Shown: positions 30,301-36,624, counted from the first letter of the stretch. The stretch: 64,000 nucleotides of DNA from Escarpia spicata (GCA_963995525.1 OZ023214.1:30574224-30638223); one strand, 5' to 3'. Made by a program: numbers and translations. Notes: a model not told the origin generated them from the letters alone.

Positions 30301-32451
30301 ATACTTGCCCTGTACTAACTCTGCCTTACCTTGCAAGGCACCTCAATGGCCTTGGTCACTTTTGATGTGTTGATACAAAACAGACACAGCATCCCAGTAC
30401 GTGAGGTCTCAGACGATGTTGCAACGATCAGCTTGTCGCAGTTGTACATGCAAACGCATGTAATGCACGTGCTCGGCTCACGCAGTACGTTGCCGAAACA
30501 CCAGGCGGCGAGACGTTCGCCAGTAGTGCCACTGAACACCTCCAGGGCATTGCCACGTGCCAGCCATCCAATACTGCCATCTGAATGTCAAACAGTTTGT
30601 CATCAACTTCAACAGCCACAAAATACATGTCGAGATATCAGCTGAGGGATATTTTATATCACAAGTAAAATCTTGTATAAATTTTTATAATGTATAATCC
30701 AGGGATCCGCAAACGTTTTGGGTGTGGGCCAAATTTTATTCAGTTATCTCTCTGTGGGCCAGAGCTTTTAAAACAGGGTAAGACTTAAAATACAATTTTA
30801 TATGTTAAGATAAAGAAAATGTTGATTCTTCTACAAACAAGACTTAGAGATTCTCCTGCACAGCAGCTTCAATGTCATCTCCAAAGGACTTTGACAACTC
30901 TGACAACATCAGGCAGTTTGATAAATGAACTTGCACAGAAGCAACAAAGTCAGCAAATTGACCATTGATGTGTAGGCAGCAGAGCACACTAACAAACACT
31001 GCATCTTCGATACGTGCGTCATCTTCAAAGCCAAATTATCTGGTGAAATTTAAATGTCAAAACTTTTTGCTTTTGACATGAATTTGAAATGTGAAAGCTT
31101 TATGTAGAAACTTCCACTGCTTCGTACACAAAGCAAATTCAGCTTATTGCACTAAGCAAGACCTCCTGAACTGATCTAAAAATGCAGTAATGACTGCAGT
31201 GTTGCCATATCCGCAGTTTAAGTGTTTTGCTTAGTTGGACATATTGATGAGCTGCGTTTTATGTTAGATGGTGGCTCACATGAGCATTCGTAGCTAATAT
31301 TATACAGAACCCATCTATATACAGGTATGTTTTGTGTAGGACAGAATCAATATCAGCATAAAAATAACTTGCCATGGCCTGGCGTTCAAGCTGACATGTA
31401 TGTAAACAAATTAACATGCAGTCATGGATGAGTGACCCTAATCAGGCTGCGAGATAAGGCCGGTCCGATCATCCCAGACGAGTAGTTTCAGTGACCGGAC
31501 TAGACCATGTTTAGAGCTGTCCCGTCGGACTAGTTGTGATTATGTGAATTAATTTACGCTGTACACATGCTAGTTGTGTGTTGTGGTGGAATAAAACAAA
31601 ATAAGGCAATGAGGTAGTATTTGATCACATGCAGCTAAATACTCTCTACGACCATCGAATAGGAAACTTGCTGAATGTGGAGAATGTAAATGGCAGTTCT
31701 TTACATCCGGTTAGGATAGGTAGTGCCGCCTAGCGACCATGAGTGATGACCGACATGAACAAACATACATGTGTGGATTACAGATATAGTTACGTGCTAT
31801 CTCATCGTAGTTGGCGTAATTCCCGCATCGAGTGAATATCTTTGCACGTTACCAAATGCCAGCAATGTTACTGATTCAGCCGTCGGCTTCGGGAAATGAA
31901 CTGCTAATGAAACGTCAGCGTCGGGCTTCAAATTCTGCAGACATCGCTTTGTCCCCCACTGCCATTTGCTGCCCCTGATTAAACTAGTTATTTCTTCCGA
32001 CGACCTATTCAACTGGATCTATGAAATCACATGTATATGGGTAAAAAGCCATTTTTAGTTTTACTGTGTGCCATAACTGTCACATATATATGATATAACA
32101 ATATGGTGGCACACGGCACATTTATTTTAAGGACTAGTAAAAGAATATCAGGGCTAGTTGTTTCTGAGTCAGCCAGTCCAACGGATTACCTGTCAGCTAA
32201 AGTCATCATGCACCCTGGTAATGCTTTAATGGTAGGAGAGCAGGTCGCTCTTTTCAAGATTATTTAGGGATATTATGTTTATCGCTCTCCGTCATTTTCC
32301 ATATTTCAAGGCCTGGATAAGATGAATCACCTTTGCTGGTGCCGCCCAGAACGAAGCTGTCATCACGCGCTTCATTCCTGCCGAGAGAATCGAGGGTTGC
32401 CGGGCAGAATGGTGCCAACGCTGAGGTCCAGTTGGGAGACTGCTTCCTCAT
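1..32451 (-). CDS. AHCTF1: ELYS/AHCTF1 (MEL-28)-like nucleoporin, 34 coding exons, 3' end outside window
   Basis: In animals ELYS binds chromatin after mitosis and recruits the Nup107-160 complex to start nuclear pore assembly. The joined exons read without a stop for about 1,701 codons. Residues 1-529 (exons 1-13) match the ELYS beta-propeller, including the signature NRWYHAQMP. Residues 530-1060 (exons 14-26) match the helical solenoid, with YNRCL, IDGL, QGFWLLDHADFE and QGESRQALRY. Residues 1061-1701 are Ser/Pro/basic and poorly conserved. Exons, high to low: 32331-32451, 30330-30580, 28784-28910, 27246-27389, 26548-26619, 25991-26099, 25237-25362, 25013-25097, 24455-24626, 23800-23935, 23030-23117, 22568-22661, 21234-21295, 19946-20068, 17998-18091, 17486-17566, 16778-16918, 16079-16183, 15803-15899, 15172-15295, 14038-14151, 13755-13856, 12754-12947, 10113-10207, 9326-9495, 7844-7997, 7274-7427, 6684-6764, 5964-6080, 4223-4452, 3194-3422, 2479-2642, 1300-1943, 1-304. 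Phase is kept at all 33 junctions. The stop codon lies left of the window. Introns without their own entry hold nothing I recognise. Confidence 0.93.
305..1299. other. Intron 33 of the ELYS gene
   Basis: About 1 kb of AT-rich sequence. Apart from the dispersed-repeat fragment at 553-645 I see nothing recognisable. Confidence 0.6.
553..645. repeat. Dispersed repeat fragment, copy 1
   Basis: Shares 'ctgctcaaagygctt', 'ccatcycgacttcyctggga' and 'agcattcagcc' in the same order with 19808-19876, so both are copies of one interspersed repeat, probably a SINE or LINE tail. Confidence 0.6.
1300..1943 (-). CDS. AHCTF1: ELYS coding exon 33 (residues 1386-1600), basic/acidic tail
   Basis: A 644-bp exon, the longest here. 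Acceptor tctgttgtag, donor TCACAG|GTATGA. It holds a basic run (KQSRRQRRSNESSRRK, SGRKGRGSPGG) that resembles an AT-hook, then an acidic block (MEVEDEGSDVGEGSEAGSE) and a Ser/Thr-rich tail. The AT-hook reading is inferred; the core is GRKGRGSP rather than the canonical GRP. Confidence 0.87.
2479..2642 (-). CDS. AHCTF1: ELYS coding exon 32 (residues 1331-1385)
   Basis: Acceptor tgcttgcag, donor CAAG|GTAATC. Encodes a polar, acidic segment (KKGESDESQDEEPAA) followed by VEVDSDITFNFTTTN. Phase 2 in, 1 out. Confidence 0.83.
3194..3422 (-). CDS. AHCTF1: ELYS coding exon 31 (residues 1255-1331)
   Basis: Acceptor atgttgacag, donor ATGAG|GTATGA. Encodes LPTPPRTLCHKEV and SPEAQPSSSAAPRVSFQHAV. Low-complexity tail; RVSF resembles the RISF motif of the vertebrate tail. 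Confidence 0.83.
4223..4452 (-). CDS. AHCTF1: ELYS coding exon 30 (residues 1178-1254)
   Basis: Acceptor tttctgtag, donor GCCAG|GTCAGT. Encodes DAISLLQTPPVHRR and EFVPHSIIKTKST, comparable to LHLLETPLVVKK and EFTPQSILRST of vertebrate ELYS. The stronger-looking GTAAGT four bases on would put a stop in exon 31. Confidence 0.86.
4453..5963. other. Intron 29 of the ELYS gene
   Basis: 1.5 kb, AT-rich from about 5100 to 5260. Nothing recognised. Confidence 0.6.
5964..6080 (-). CDS. AHCTF1: ELYS coding exon 29 (residues 1139-1178)
   Basis: Acceptor atgtttgcag, donor CACAAG|GTACGT. Encodes EIMFGTSSEPSLRLMSPGSV and SKRRLTSNLDVGVTTR; Ser/Thr-Pro sites and basic residues, little family similarity. 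Confidence 0.82.
6684..6764 (-). CDS. AHCTF1: ELYS coding exon 28 (residues 1112-1139)
   Basis: Acceptor tgctgcag, donor TTCACA|GTAAGC. Encodes MEEMEIVPDPFVGTPLTPRA, comparable to the PEAFFGTPIS motif. Starts the disordered tail. Confidence 0.85.
7274..7427 (-). CDS. AHCTF1: ELYS coding exon 27 (residues 1061-1112)
   Basis: Acceptor gttttgtag, donor CCAAG|GTAAGG. Encodes VRPAPLSTVV and AVTQATLINSVLNKVHEV, matching RPKPLS and LTRSVFINNVLSKIGEV, then an acidic EVDEDFVDEDM stretch. Confidence 0.92.
7844..7997 (-). CDS. AHCTF1: ELYS coding exon 26 (residues 1010-1060)
   Basis: Acceptor gttaccag, donor AAGT|GTGAGT. Encodes ASMRNAIVDGYMRVLPGVQR, matching the end of the ELYS solenoid (SLARNSILDQYGKILPRVHR). 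The GTGTGA two bases earlier would shift the frame of exon 27. Confidence 0.92.
7998..9325. other. Intron 25 of the ELYS gene
   Basis: 1.3 kb. AT-rich to about 8500, then more mixed sequence to 9060. No ORF, tandem repeat or clear transposon end. Confidence 0.6.
9326..9495 (-). CDS. AHCTF1: ELYS coding exon 25 (residues 953-1009)
   Basis: Acceptor ctccgtgcag, donor CTCAAG|GTGAGT. Encodes KLLQLPFTEEEEKDLVRYLQ and LLVLYYLQRARFVEAVRL; matches KLPFTDTEQECLVKFLQ and VHHLQRANYVPALKL. The next possible AG (gcaaag) would give an immediate stop. Confidence 0.94.
10113..10207 (-). CDS. AHCTF1: ELYS coding exon 24 (residues 921-952)
   Basis: Acceptor cttgttgcag, donor GCAGA|GTGAGT. Encodes LIPEAFEFQRSCRDKASAED and LLSHLFKGAQQ, equivalent to [25 protein letters not shown]. 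Its acceptor is the terminal, edited unit of the 37-bp array upstream. Confidence 0.9.
10208..10511 (-). repeat. 37-bp minisatellite carrying splice-acceptor copies (about 8 units)
   Basis: A unit of 37 bp, about eight copies, abuts exon 24. On the minus strand each unit holds a T-rich run ending gtgtctgcag. The unit touching the exon is slightly changed (cttgttgcag) and is the acceptor used in the gene model. Confidence 0.9.
10829..12203. repeat. 47-bp minisatellite, about 29 copies
   Basis: Continuous array in intron 23; unit begins tctattgctaggtactggtg and ends aaccagagcagtg. Copies differ at a few recurring positions (g/c before tgtat, aca/act, gag/ggg), giving several intermixed unit types. 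No exon sequence in the unit. Confidence 0.95.
12754..12947 (-). CDS. AHCTF1: ELYS coding exon 23 (residues 857-921)
   Basis: Acceptor tgctgcag, donor AACGG|GTGAGG. Contains LLPWQHTRIIKSLLYQGESR and QALRYV, then DVKLQLTVLLANG. It matches [22 protein letters not shown]. Confidence 0.95.
13562..13713 (-). repeat. tRNA-derived SINE, copy 1
   Basis: Read on the minus strand it has an A-box-like tggtagagtgccggactg and a B-box ggttcgattcc, followed by a body ending in the complement of agggaccaatggcttag. It has the same body as 17827-17966. Located in intron 22, 41 bp from the exon 22 donor. Confidence 0.75.
13755..13856 (-). CDS. AHCTF1: ELYS coding exon 22 (residues 823-856)
   Basis: Acceptor atgtttcag, donor TTTGAG|GTGGGT. 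Contains ITRLVQGFWLLDHADFE, matching VKLIQGFWLIDHNDYE. A SINE starts 41 bp downstream of the donor. Confidence 0.95.
14038..14151 (-). CDS. AHCTF1: ELYS coding exon 21 (residues 785-822)
   Basis: Acceptor tactcgtag, donor GAC|GTGAGT. Encodes ALLNMYLLEDVPLMSKHHVT and FYVLCDIYSTLPDE; matches AVLDMYLLDGV, which directly follows SLH in vertebrates and so confirms the junction with exon 20. Confidence 0.93.
14600..15196 (-). repeat. 43-bp minisatellite duplicating the exon 20 end and splice donor (about 13 units)
   Basis: The unit on the minus strand is 24 nt like the exon 20 end (aactaccctcccccagtcta, then cac) plus gtacgtacaccctccacccc. The first unit is the real exon end and donor; about 12 more follow, most keeping GT at the donor position. 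All three minus-strand frames stay open across the array. Confidence 0.92.
15172..15295 (-). CDS. AHCTF1: ELYS coding exon 20 (residues 743-784)
   Basis: Acceptor tttgtag, donor CTACAT|GTACGT. Encodes ILLIDGLVAAVGSSLGDLW and ends NYPPPSLH, matching LMIDGLVSQLG and YPPASLH. The last 24 nt plus the donor seed the 43-bp minisatellite that follows. Confidence 0.93.
15803..15899 (-). CDS. AHCTF1: ELYS coding exon 19 (residues 711-743)
   Basis: Acceptor gttgccag, donor CCTAG|GTACGT. Encodes FVYAATKLQETYKQRRRVIM, equivalent to the family segment ending YYTSRRQKFERL. Confidence 0.88.
16079..16183 (-). CDS. AHCTF1: ELYS coding exon 18 (residues 676-710)
   Basis: Acceptor gtgttgcag, donor CTCAG|GTAGCT. 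Contains VVWFLSVGLLPEYS, matching VVLWFSHSGLLPEG. A second CTCAG|GTAGC lies 25 bp downstream and could act as an alternative donor. Confidence 0.92.
16778..16918 (-). CDS. AHCTF1: ELYS coding exon 17 (residues 629-675)
   Basis: Acceptor gtgcatcag, donor CAAG|GTCCGT (non-consensus at +3 and +4). Encodes CEPLHDWSGLQLDVEST and NVSLMHLVTIFQTLATH, helical solenoid sequence. The split Cys codon joins exon 16 to give the family CxPL motif. Confidence 0.88.
17486..17566 (-). CDS. AHCTF1: ELYS coding exon 16 (residues 602-628)
   Basis: Acceptor actttgcag, donor ATAT|GTACGT. Encodes GTLRLVMEWAWRTVTKIKE, matching NLRFVLEWTWNKVVLTKEE. Phase 1 in and out. Confidence 0.92.
17827..17966 (-). repeat. tRNA-derived SINE, copy 2
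   Basis: Shares the body 'agggaccaa.ggtttacagtgt' and 'cttccgtaagacacag' with the copy at 13562-13713, and an A-box-like stretch on the minus strand. The B-box is degenerate. Lies in intron 15. Confidence 0.7.
17998..18091 (-). CDS. AHCTF1: ELYS coding exon 15 (residues 571-601)
   Basis: Acceptor tgtgtcag, donor CCTCAG|GTGGGT. Encodes KREAVLSMALDHNLVGFITS, a helical repeat equivalent to [20 protein letters not shown]. A SINE remnant starts 32 bp downstream of the donor. Confidence 0.9.
18131..18328. repeat. 99-bp tandem duplication in intron 14
   Basis: Two adjacent copies starting catcaacataatgtagcctc, differing at a few bases (ccgcca/ccgtca, aggta/atgta). Confidence 0.9.
18460..19100. repeat. 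Diverged direct duplication, period about 360 bp
   Basis: Matching landmarks recur about 360 bp apart: tctaacagtat (18523, 18883), gcattttgtaaaat (18573, 18942), gaatatagctt-like (18670, 19030). Old duplication inside intron 14; the rest of the intron shows nothing clear. Confidence 0.55.
19808..19876. repeat. Dispersed repeat fragment, copy 2
   Basis: Second copy of the repeat at 553-645 (ctgctcaaagcgctttacac ... gaagcattcagcca), in intron 14. Confidence 0.6.
19946..20068 (-). CDS. AHCTF1: ELYS coding exon 14 (residues 530-570)
   Basis: Acceptor attgccag, donor CCTT|GTAAGT. Contains VYNRCLSAALLPRHMDIS, matching YNRCLVAGLLSPRFVDV at the propeller-to-solenoid transition. Confidence 0.94.
20069..21233. 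other. Intron 13 of the ELYS gene
   Basis: Contains a short TC-rich tract at about 20157-20190. Otherwise nothing recognised. Confidence 0.55.
21234..21295 (-). CDS. AHCTF1: ELYS coding exon 13 (residues 509-529)
   Basis: A 62-bp exon, acceptor ttttccag, donor CGACAG|GTGAGT. Encodes VYGISESGVVRTKFLGIQRQ, matching the last propeller strands (SGVVHLTCTGFQ). Confidence 0.88.
21703..22604 (-). repeat. 64-bp minisatellite duplicating the exon 12 end and splice donor (14 units)
   Basis: Each unit, on the minus strand, contains cagcacagctatccttctac, cttgtcttttg and a donor position. The unit at 22568 is the real exon end. Donor positions read GTGAGT in the three units nearest the exon and in the two farthest, but GCGAGT in the nine between. 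Confidence 0.94.
22568..22661 (-). CDS. AHCTF1: ELYS coding exon 12 (residues 478-508)
   Basis: Acceptor ggttgtag, donor TTTTG|GTGAGT. Encodes HVPYMSITKFFSPVHTSTD and then QHSYPSTLSF. The last 34 nt of the exon and its donor are the first unit of the 64-bp minisatellite downstream. Confidence 0.9.
23030..23117 (-). CDS. AHCTF1: ELYS coding exon 11 (residues 448-477)
   Basis: Acceptor tatcacag, donor GTG|GTAAGG. Encodes ECLFFAFCSLDDVLAASN, matching the family SYFALWSLESV segment. Ends in phase 0. Confidence 0.9.
23800..23935 (-). CDS. AHCTF1: ELYS coding exon 10 (residues 403-448)
   Basis: Acceptor ccctgtag, donor ATCAG|GTGAG. Contains LHLCMFAWEV and VFDMNRWYHAQMPVSIR. The NRWYHAQMP block is the most diagnostic ELYS propeller signature in the gene. 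Confidence 0.96.
24455..24626 (-). CDS. AHCTF1: ELYS coding exon 9 (residues 346-402)
   Basis: Acceptor tgtgtcag, donor GATG|GTGAGT. Encodes PRFEHELAGNVKSPLEYNSS and a polar loop ending SNEQSFDDG. Equivalent to the long variable loop before the NRWYHAQMP blade. Confidence 0.87.
25013..25097 (-). CDS. AHCTF1: ELYS coding exon 8 (residues 318-345)
   Basis: Acceptor ttgtttcag, donor TTCGAG|GTAGG. Encodes ASSIMLFQLEFDKKTWYDN, matching the strand 'LSLHLLQLAFGNRK' region of vertebrate ELYS. Ends in phase 0. Confidence 0.88.
25237..25362 (-). CDS. AHCTF1: ELYS coding exon 7 (residues 275-317)
   Basis: Acceptor gttctgcag, donor GACAC|GTGAGT. Contains TFAYQEPENDPRYFCYLWV, almost the same as the family block FQEPENDPRNCCYLW. 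Phase 2 in and out. Confidence 0.94.
25991..26099 (-). CDS. AHCTF1: ELYS coding exon 6 (residues 239-275)
   Basis: Acceptor ccgttag, donor CTCGA|GTGAGT. It encodes VSCLKYTPQTGMLAVGFNFG and then FQLWRLNVPVLE, matching the ELYS blade with LAVGFSDGYLALWN. Confidence 0.92.
26548..26619 (-). CDS. AHCTF1: ELYS coding exon 5 (residues 215-238)
   Basis: A 72-bp exon with acceptor cttttgtag and donor GCAG|GTAGGTG. It encodes KGWYLYRRPDSSVLKKYNA. Family similarity is weak here; it is called because the splice sites and phase (1 in, 1 out) join exons 4 and 6 exactly. Confidence 0.8.
27246..27389 (-). CDS. AHCTF1: ELYS coding exon 4 (residues 167-214)
   Basis: Acceptor gatctgtag, donor GGAG|GTGGGT. The junction with exon 3 restores an Asp codon before MCLDD, the conserved (D)LCLDD of ELYS. 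The rest (residues 172-214) is propeller sequence with a polar loop. Confidence 0.9.
27390..28783. other. Intron 3 of the ELYS gene
   Basis: 1.4 kb of unique-looking sequence; open frames at 27534-27734 and 28078-28329 have no recognisable domains. Nothing supported. Confidence 0.5.
28784..28910 (-). CDS. AHCTF1: ELYS coding exon 3 (residues 125-166)
   Basis: Acceptor ctgacgtag, donor CTCG|GTCAGT. It encodes VTALEPVN, a variable loop, then CGILAVGTEGGHTFLL, as in the second propeller blade. A competing GTAACA four bases further would break the frame with exon 4, so GTCAGT was chosen. Confidence 0.9.
28911..30329. other. Intron 2 of the ELYS gene
   Basis: 1.4 kb. A GC-richer patch at 29636-29700 contains a cggaactggcaggc stretch; no transposon ends or ORFs recognised. 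Confidence 0.5.
30330..30580 (-). CDS. AHCTF1: ELYS coding exon 2 (residues 41-124)
   Basis: Acceptor gacattcag, donor CAAG|GTAAGG. The encoded ALEVFSGTTGERLAAW aligns with the first propeller blade of ELYS, and LCLFCINTSKVTKAIEVP with the following strands. It ends in phase 0. Confidence 0.92.
30700..30780 (+). mobile_element. hAT-type transposon end (remnant) in intron 1
   Basis: cagggatccgcaaacgtttt followed by gggtgtgggcc and a second gtgggccagag resembles the terminal inverted repeat of Charlie-like hAT elements (CAGGGGTGGGCAAACTTTTTGG...GGGCC). The matching right end was not found, so this is at most a relic; intron 1 otherwise holds nothing clear. Confidence 0.4.
32331..32451 (-). CDS. 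AHCTF1: ELYS coding exon 1 (residues 1-40)
   Basis: The ATG lies in gaaaaATGAGG, with A at -3, and the product begins MRKQSPNWTSALAPF, like the vertebrate N-terminus. An acceptor ctattgcag at 32481-32482 leaves 29 nt of 5'UTR in this exon, so a non-coding exon must lie upstream. The donor is G|GTGATT, a weak match; the phase left is 1. Confidence 0.88.
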
Positions 32452-32759
32452 TTTTCACAGCCAGCCTGACACCTTCTAAACTGCAATAGAAAGGATGACA
32501 AAAAATTATTAAGATCACATATATATGGCAACAAAATCACCAATTACATTTGACATTTAATTAAATTGTTCTATATTATTAGATGAATATGTAATTAAAA
32601 AGTATCTAAATTAAGAATTGTTTATGTAGATCTCTGCCGCAGTGTCAATAAAATAACACTTACTAACTTAGAGGAACCACTTGGAGTTGGATAGGCCTAT
32701 CATTTATGAAAAATATAAGGATTAAAACTTATGAATAACAGTAATGACACTTATTAGGC

Positions 32760-32923
32760 ACTTCAAACGATTCTGCTCGCTACGTAATTTTCCGTGCGCC
32801 GCGATCCGTTCACGATTTAGCCGTGTCGTTTACGCACCGCCCGGGTAGTGCTTTGTTGTAACTCTTGGATTCGCGCGCTTTATCTGGTCGTTGACATCAT
32901 CTGCTGATGGATTCATTTTGCTG
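32760..32923 (+). promoter_or_regulatory. CpG-containing stretch with a possible plus-strand first exon
   Basis: Locally rich in CG dinucleotides (gtgcgccgcgatccg, gcaccgcccgggtag, attcgcgcgc), unlike its AT-rich surroundings, and ending in a consensus donor gctg|gtaagt at 32923/32924. A matching acceptor (tatttcag) lies at 34070-34077. The joined product has no useful ORF, so any transcript would be non-coding. Inference only. Confidence 0.3.
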
Positions 32924-33080
32924 GTAAGTCGGATTTTATTTACGTGTCTTTCTTTTTCAAATTTGACCAAATAATCAGCTAGATTTTATCGATTTGACGA
33001 CATAGCTGTTTTTCATTAGTAAAGTTAGCACATTTGCATTAGTATAAGAAGAAATCGTTTGTGTTTAACAAAATCTACTA

Positions 33081-33160
33081 GGTTTATATTAGTCTGTGTT
33101 GAAAAATCTTTGGTGGAATCGGGCGCCATCTATGATTTTGAACAGTTCCAAAAATTTGAA
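33081..33160. repeat. 80-bp direct repeat, copy 1 (copy 2 at 33281-33360)
   Basis: Both copies contain agtctgtgttgaaaaatctt and tcgggcgccat, about 200 bp apart, with scattered differences. Confidence 0.75.
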
Positions 33161-34689
33161 GTTTCACCATTGTCAGGCATTGCGTGTCGATGAAATCGCA
33201 TGCGCGTATACAGAACCAGGTCGGATTAAGCTATATAAGTGTGTCTAAGAGAAAAGAAATAGTGTTTAGCCTGATCTATAGGGATTTATGCTAGTCTGTG
33301 TTGAAAAATCTTCAGCGGATTCGGGCGCCATATATGGTTTTTGAGCCATTCAAAAATCATGATACGATTATTTGACCGATCTGTGACTATTGGTTAAGCC
33401 ACTTGCGCCGCGTCATCGACATCGTGATGATGTCATCGGAGCCATATTGTGACTTATTCCACATTACTGAAATTAAATCACTACAACACGACAGTCAAAG
33501 TAGTAGTTTCGAGTTGCTAGACTTTCACTTTGTTTAATTAATAGCCTATTACTATGATACTATGGGCCAAGCATGGTAGTCTTAGGCTAGCCTTAGCCTA
33601 GGAAAGGGCTGGTTACTGCTTACTCTTGCCTTGGCAGTCTTGACTTGGCCTTGGGTTTAGCATGGCTTATCATTATGCCATTATTTATGGTTATGCTTTT
33701 ATTTAGACTTAGAAATAATATAAATTTCATTATGCAATAATTTTAAATAATTGTTGTTACATATTAAATAAACAATTTGTTAGAATTTTTGTTTACATCA
33801 AATACATAAATTATCCGACTTAATTTGTTTTAAAAAGTGTTTCAAGATAAACAGTCACTGCACAACATTTTGTAAAATGTAATATAAACCATAATGCCTT
33901 GGACAGATGTAACATAATTCGTTTCATTGTGTGACAACTGACATAATGCATTATTATATAATTTAACTCTGCTCTCTTGAGTAACAGTTGCAGGGATAAG
34001 AAAATTATTTCACAAGATTTGCATGCAGAATCAAAACAGTTATCAAAATATGGTACACGATGGCCTTTTTATTTCAGATATTCGCAATTACATGCAGTGA
34101 CACTGATGTTACACTGATCTGTGTCCGACTGTGAAGGTACCGAGCCACAGAGTCGTCTGAATATGACATTCATCACATGCCTGCATACATACACATTTAA
34201 TCTTGCTGATTATATATCTGATATCTAGATTGAACGGTGTCCATTCAACACAACATGAACATTACTTATAGACATCATGTTGACGAACACAACGTTTTTC
34301 TACAAGATACTGAAATATGAACCTAGCTGCACAGATCTTGCAGTCTACTGGCATTAAACTATGAGGCAATTAACTGCCAATATTACAAAAAGACTGCATT
34401 GTGAGCACACCAGACTTCTCTTCTTCATGACTTGACTCCCGTGGGGAGTAACACAGAAAGCAGTCTTGCATTTGCCGCATTTGGGTCCAGCGACGGAATA
34501 CTGTGAACAATTTATGAACATTACTTCATCAAGTTCATGTTGAAATGCAGAACATTACATTATGAAGCTGTGACAATTTATTACTGGACTGTACTGAGCC
34601 TGCAACATTCATCCAACCTGTCAGGACACAGTCACACATAGACACAGTGAAGTATGACTACTGTATTGATCTGTTGAGTTTGTGTGCTA

Positions 34690-35390
34690 TTTAGCCAATA
34701 TTTACTTATTTATAAAGATATATATGACTTGTTAATGTATATTTATTATAATGTTTAATGTGGTGGTAAACATTGCATAAATTATATAACTGTCTTTATA
34801 ATTATGGACATTCCAGCCTTTTATCGAAATGTAGTGGTCAGTCATTAGCGTGCTAATATTAGCCAATATTAACTTATTAATTAAGTTACTGTTAATGTGA
34901 AATGACTGGTTAATGTATATTTATTACTGTAATTAATGTGGTTTACTGCTTTCATAAATTATACAAATATCTTCATAATCATGGACATTATGGCCTTTTA
35001 ATTAAATGTGTCGGTTTGTCGAGGTTGCGCACTAATTAGCCAATATTGACTAATTAAATAAATTATTAAATAATTTGTTAATGTATATTTATTACCATTA
35101 TTAATGTGGTTATACACATTGCATAATATGTATAAATATATTCATAGTCATGGACATTATGGCCTTTTACTGATATCTTTTTGTCTGTCGAGGTTGTGCG
35201 CTAATTACCCAATATTAACTAATTAATTAAATAATTATTATTTATAAATTATTTTTTAATGCATATTTATTACCATTATTAATGTGGTTATACACATTGC
35301 ATAATATGTATAAAATCTTTATAATCATTGACATTATGGCCTTTAATTGGAGCATTTCGGTCTGTTGAGTTCTGCATGCTACATAACTAA
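34690..35390. repeat. Diverged tandem repeat, unit about 175 bp, four copies
   Basis: ggacattatggcctttta-like blocks occur at 34806, 34983, 35151 and 35329, each preceded by 'aatgtatatttatta', 'aatgtggt' and 'cattgcataat' in the same order. Confidence 0.8.
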
Positions 35391-36290
35391 AATTAACTAA
35401 TTAATTTGGTTATAATGATACTAAAAATATTCAATATTATAAATTTATTAGTCTTGTCAATGAGTTTGAAAACCCTGAAGACAGTATTTAAATATCTGTA
35501 TAAATAAAAAAAGTTATTACATTTTAAAGCAAATATTTACCTATAGAAAACACAAAAATGAGTTCATTTTGCCATTGTAAGAGATACACAAAAATGACGC
35601 TGTTTTTCCGTCTTAAAATCGCAATATCTATTAAAGGTATCTTAATAAAATAAACAGTTATGTGATCCTTAACCTATTACCTTTACTTTAAGCCCATTCC
35701 CAATGTTCTAGCATGATATTAAATTTTTTGTTGAAGTGCCTACACTAATGTCAATTCAACGTTTTTCGTTATGTATTTTGGGATATAATGATGTAAATGT
35801 AACTAGAGTTATGATCAGTCCCCAACAATGTAGGATGCTTCGTGACAGACAGCTGTGTCGGCGACGCCGCGGTGTCAACTCTCTTGGGAGAGGTAAATCT
35901 CGGTAATGGCGCAGAATTTCAAATCATCATGTCATGACAAATGTAATAATTCCCACGAGTACTGCTTACGTTTCCGGAACACCACGTTGACTGCCCACTA
36001 TTCGTAATGAAGTTTACCATGTGGTTAGAAACACGACAATTTTAAAGCCCAAATTTATAAATACATGCTACAAAATAGCCCAAACAATGTCCCACCGGAA
36101 ACTCCGCGGCACAACCAGGGTTCACTCAGTCAGTCAAAGTTAAACACAGCCACCGATCTCAGCGGCAAACACAAGTCGAAACAACAACATTAAAGATGTC
36201 ACAAACATGTCGAAATAATCAAATTATGTTCACATTTAATAGATCATGAGGTATTGATATAAGACAAATATATCATTGGAAAACACTTAC

Positions 36291-36400
36291 GATCCATTAC
36301 AAAGCAGAACAAGAATAATTTTACTCAGGGACGGACAGGCGCCATTCGCACGTGTAATTTAAAAATTCTGCGCAGGGTGCTGGGCATAGCGGAAGTAAAT
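36291..36400 (-). promoter_or_regulatory. AHCTF1: Candidate 5' non-coding exon and promoter of the ELYS gene
   Basis: A strong minus-strand donor GGATC|GTAAGTG sits at 36291/36290 and could splice to the acceptor at 32481. Just upstream are an ETS-type cggaagt (36390-36396) and an aatggcgcc-like block, both common in housekeeping promoters. If spliced as proposed, an ATG GAT CTT TAG micro-ORF would precede the ELYS start. Untested inference. Confidence 0.3.
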
Positions 36401-36624
36401 GTAGCCTCGATTACGTGAGGTGGCAGCACTTTTCGCCCCTCACTATGGCATAGAATATTAATCCCCTGTCAATGTTCGGGTAGAGACGATGATTGGTTTT
36501 CAGGCCAACTATGAAATAAGTAATAAATAAGGATACACTTTTATCAGATAATACTATATTATAACAGCTATTCAACATTAAACTTATATTTAAACATGTC
36601 ACACAAAAATAAACCGACATTATA

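Larger units (their letters stand above)
32924..36290. other. AT-rich stretch upstream of the ELYS coding region
   Basis: No coding sequence. Contains the 80-bp direct repeat (33081, 33281), the 175-bp tandem repeat (34690-35390) and a more mixed stretch at 35810-36190 without a convincing ORF. If the upstream non-coding exon near 36.3 kb is real, this is intron. Confidence 0.5.

Noticed and set aside
31797..32012. 71-codon minus ORF with a faint THAP-like pattern (VHFPKP)
   Set aside because: The Cys/His ligands are missing and it lies within intron 1; too weak to call.
33418..33475. C/D snoRNA (gtgatgatg ... ctga)
   Set aside because: The flanks do not pair as a terminal stem and no guide pairing could be tested.
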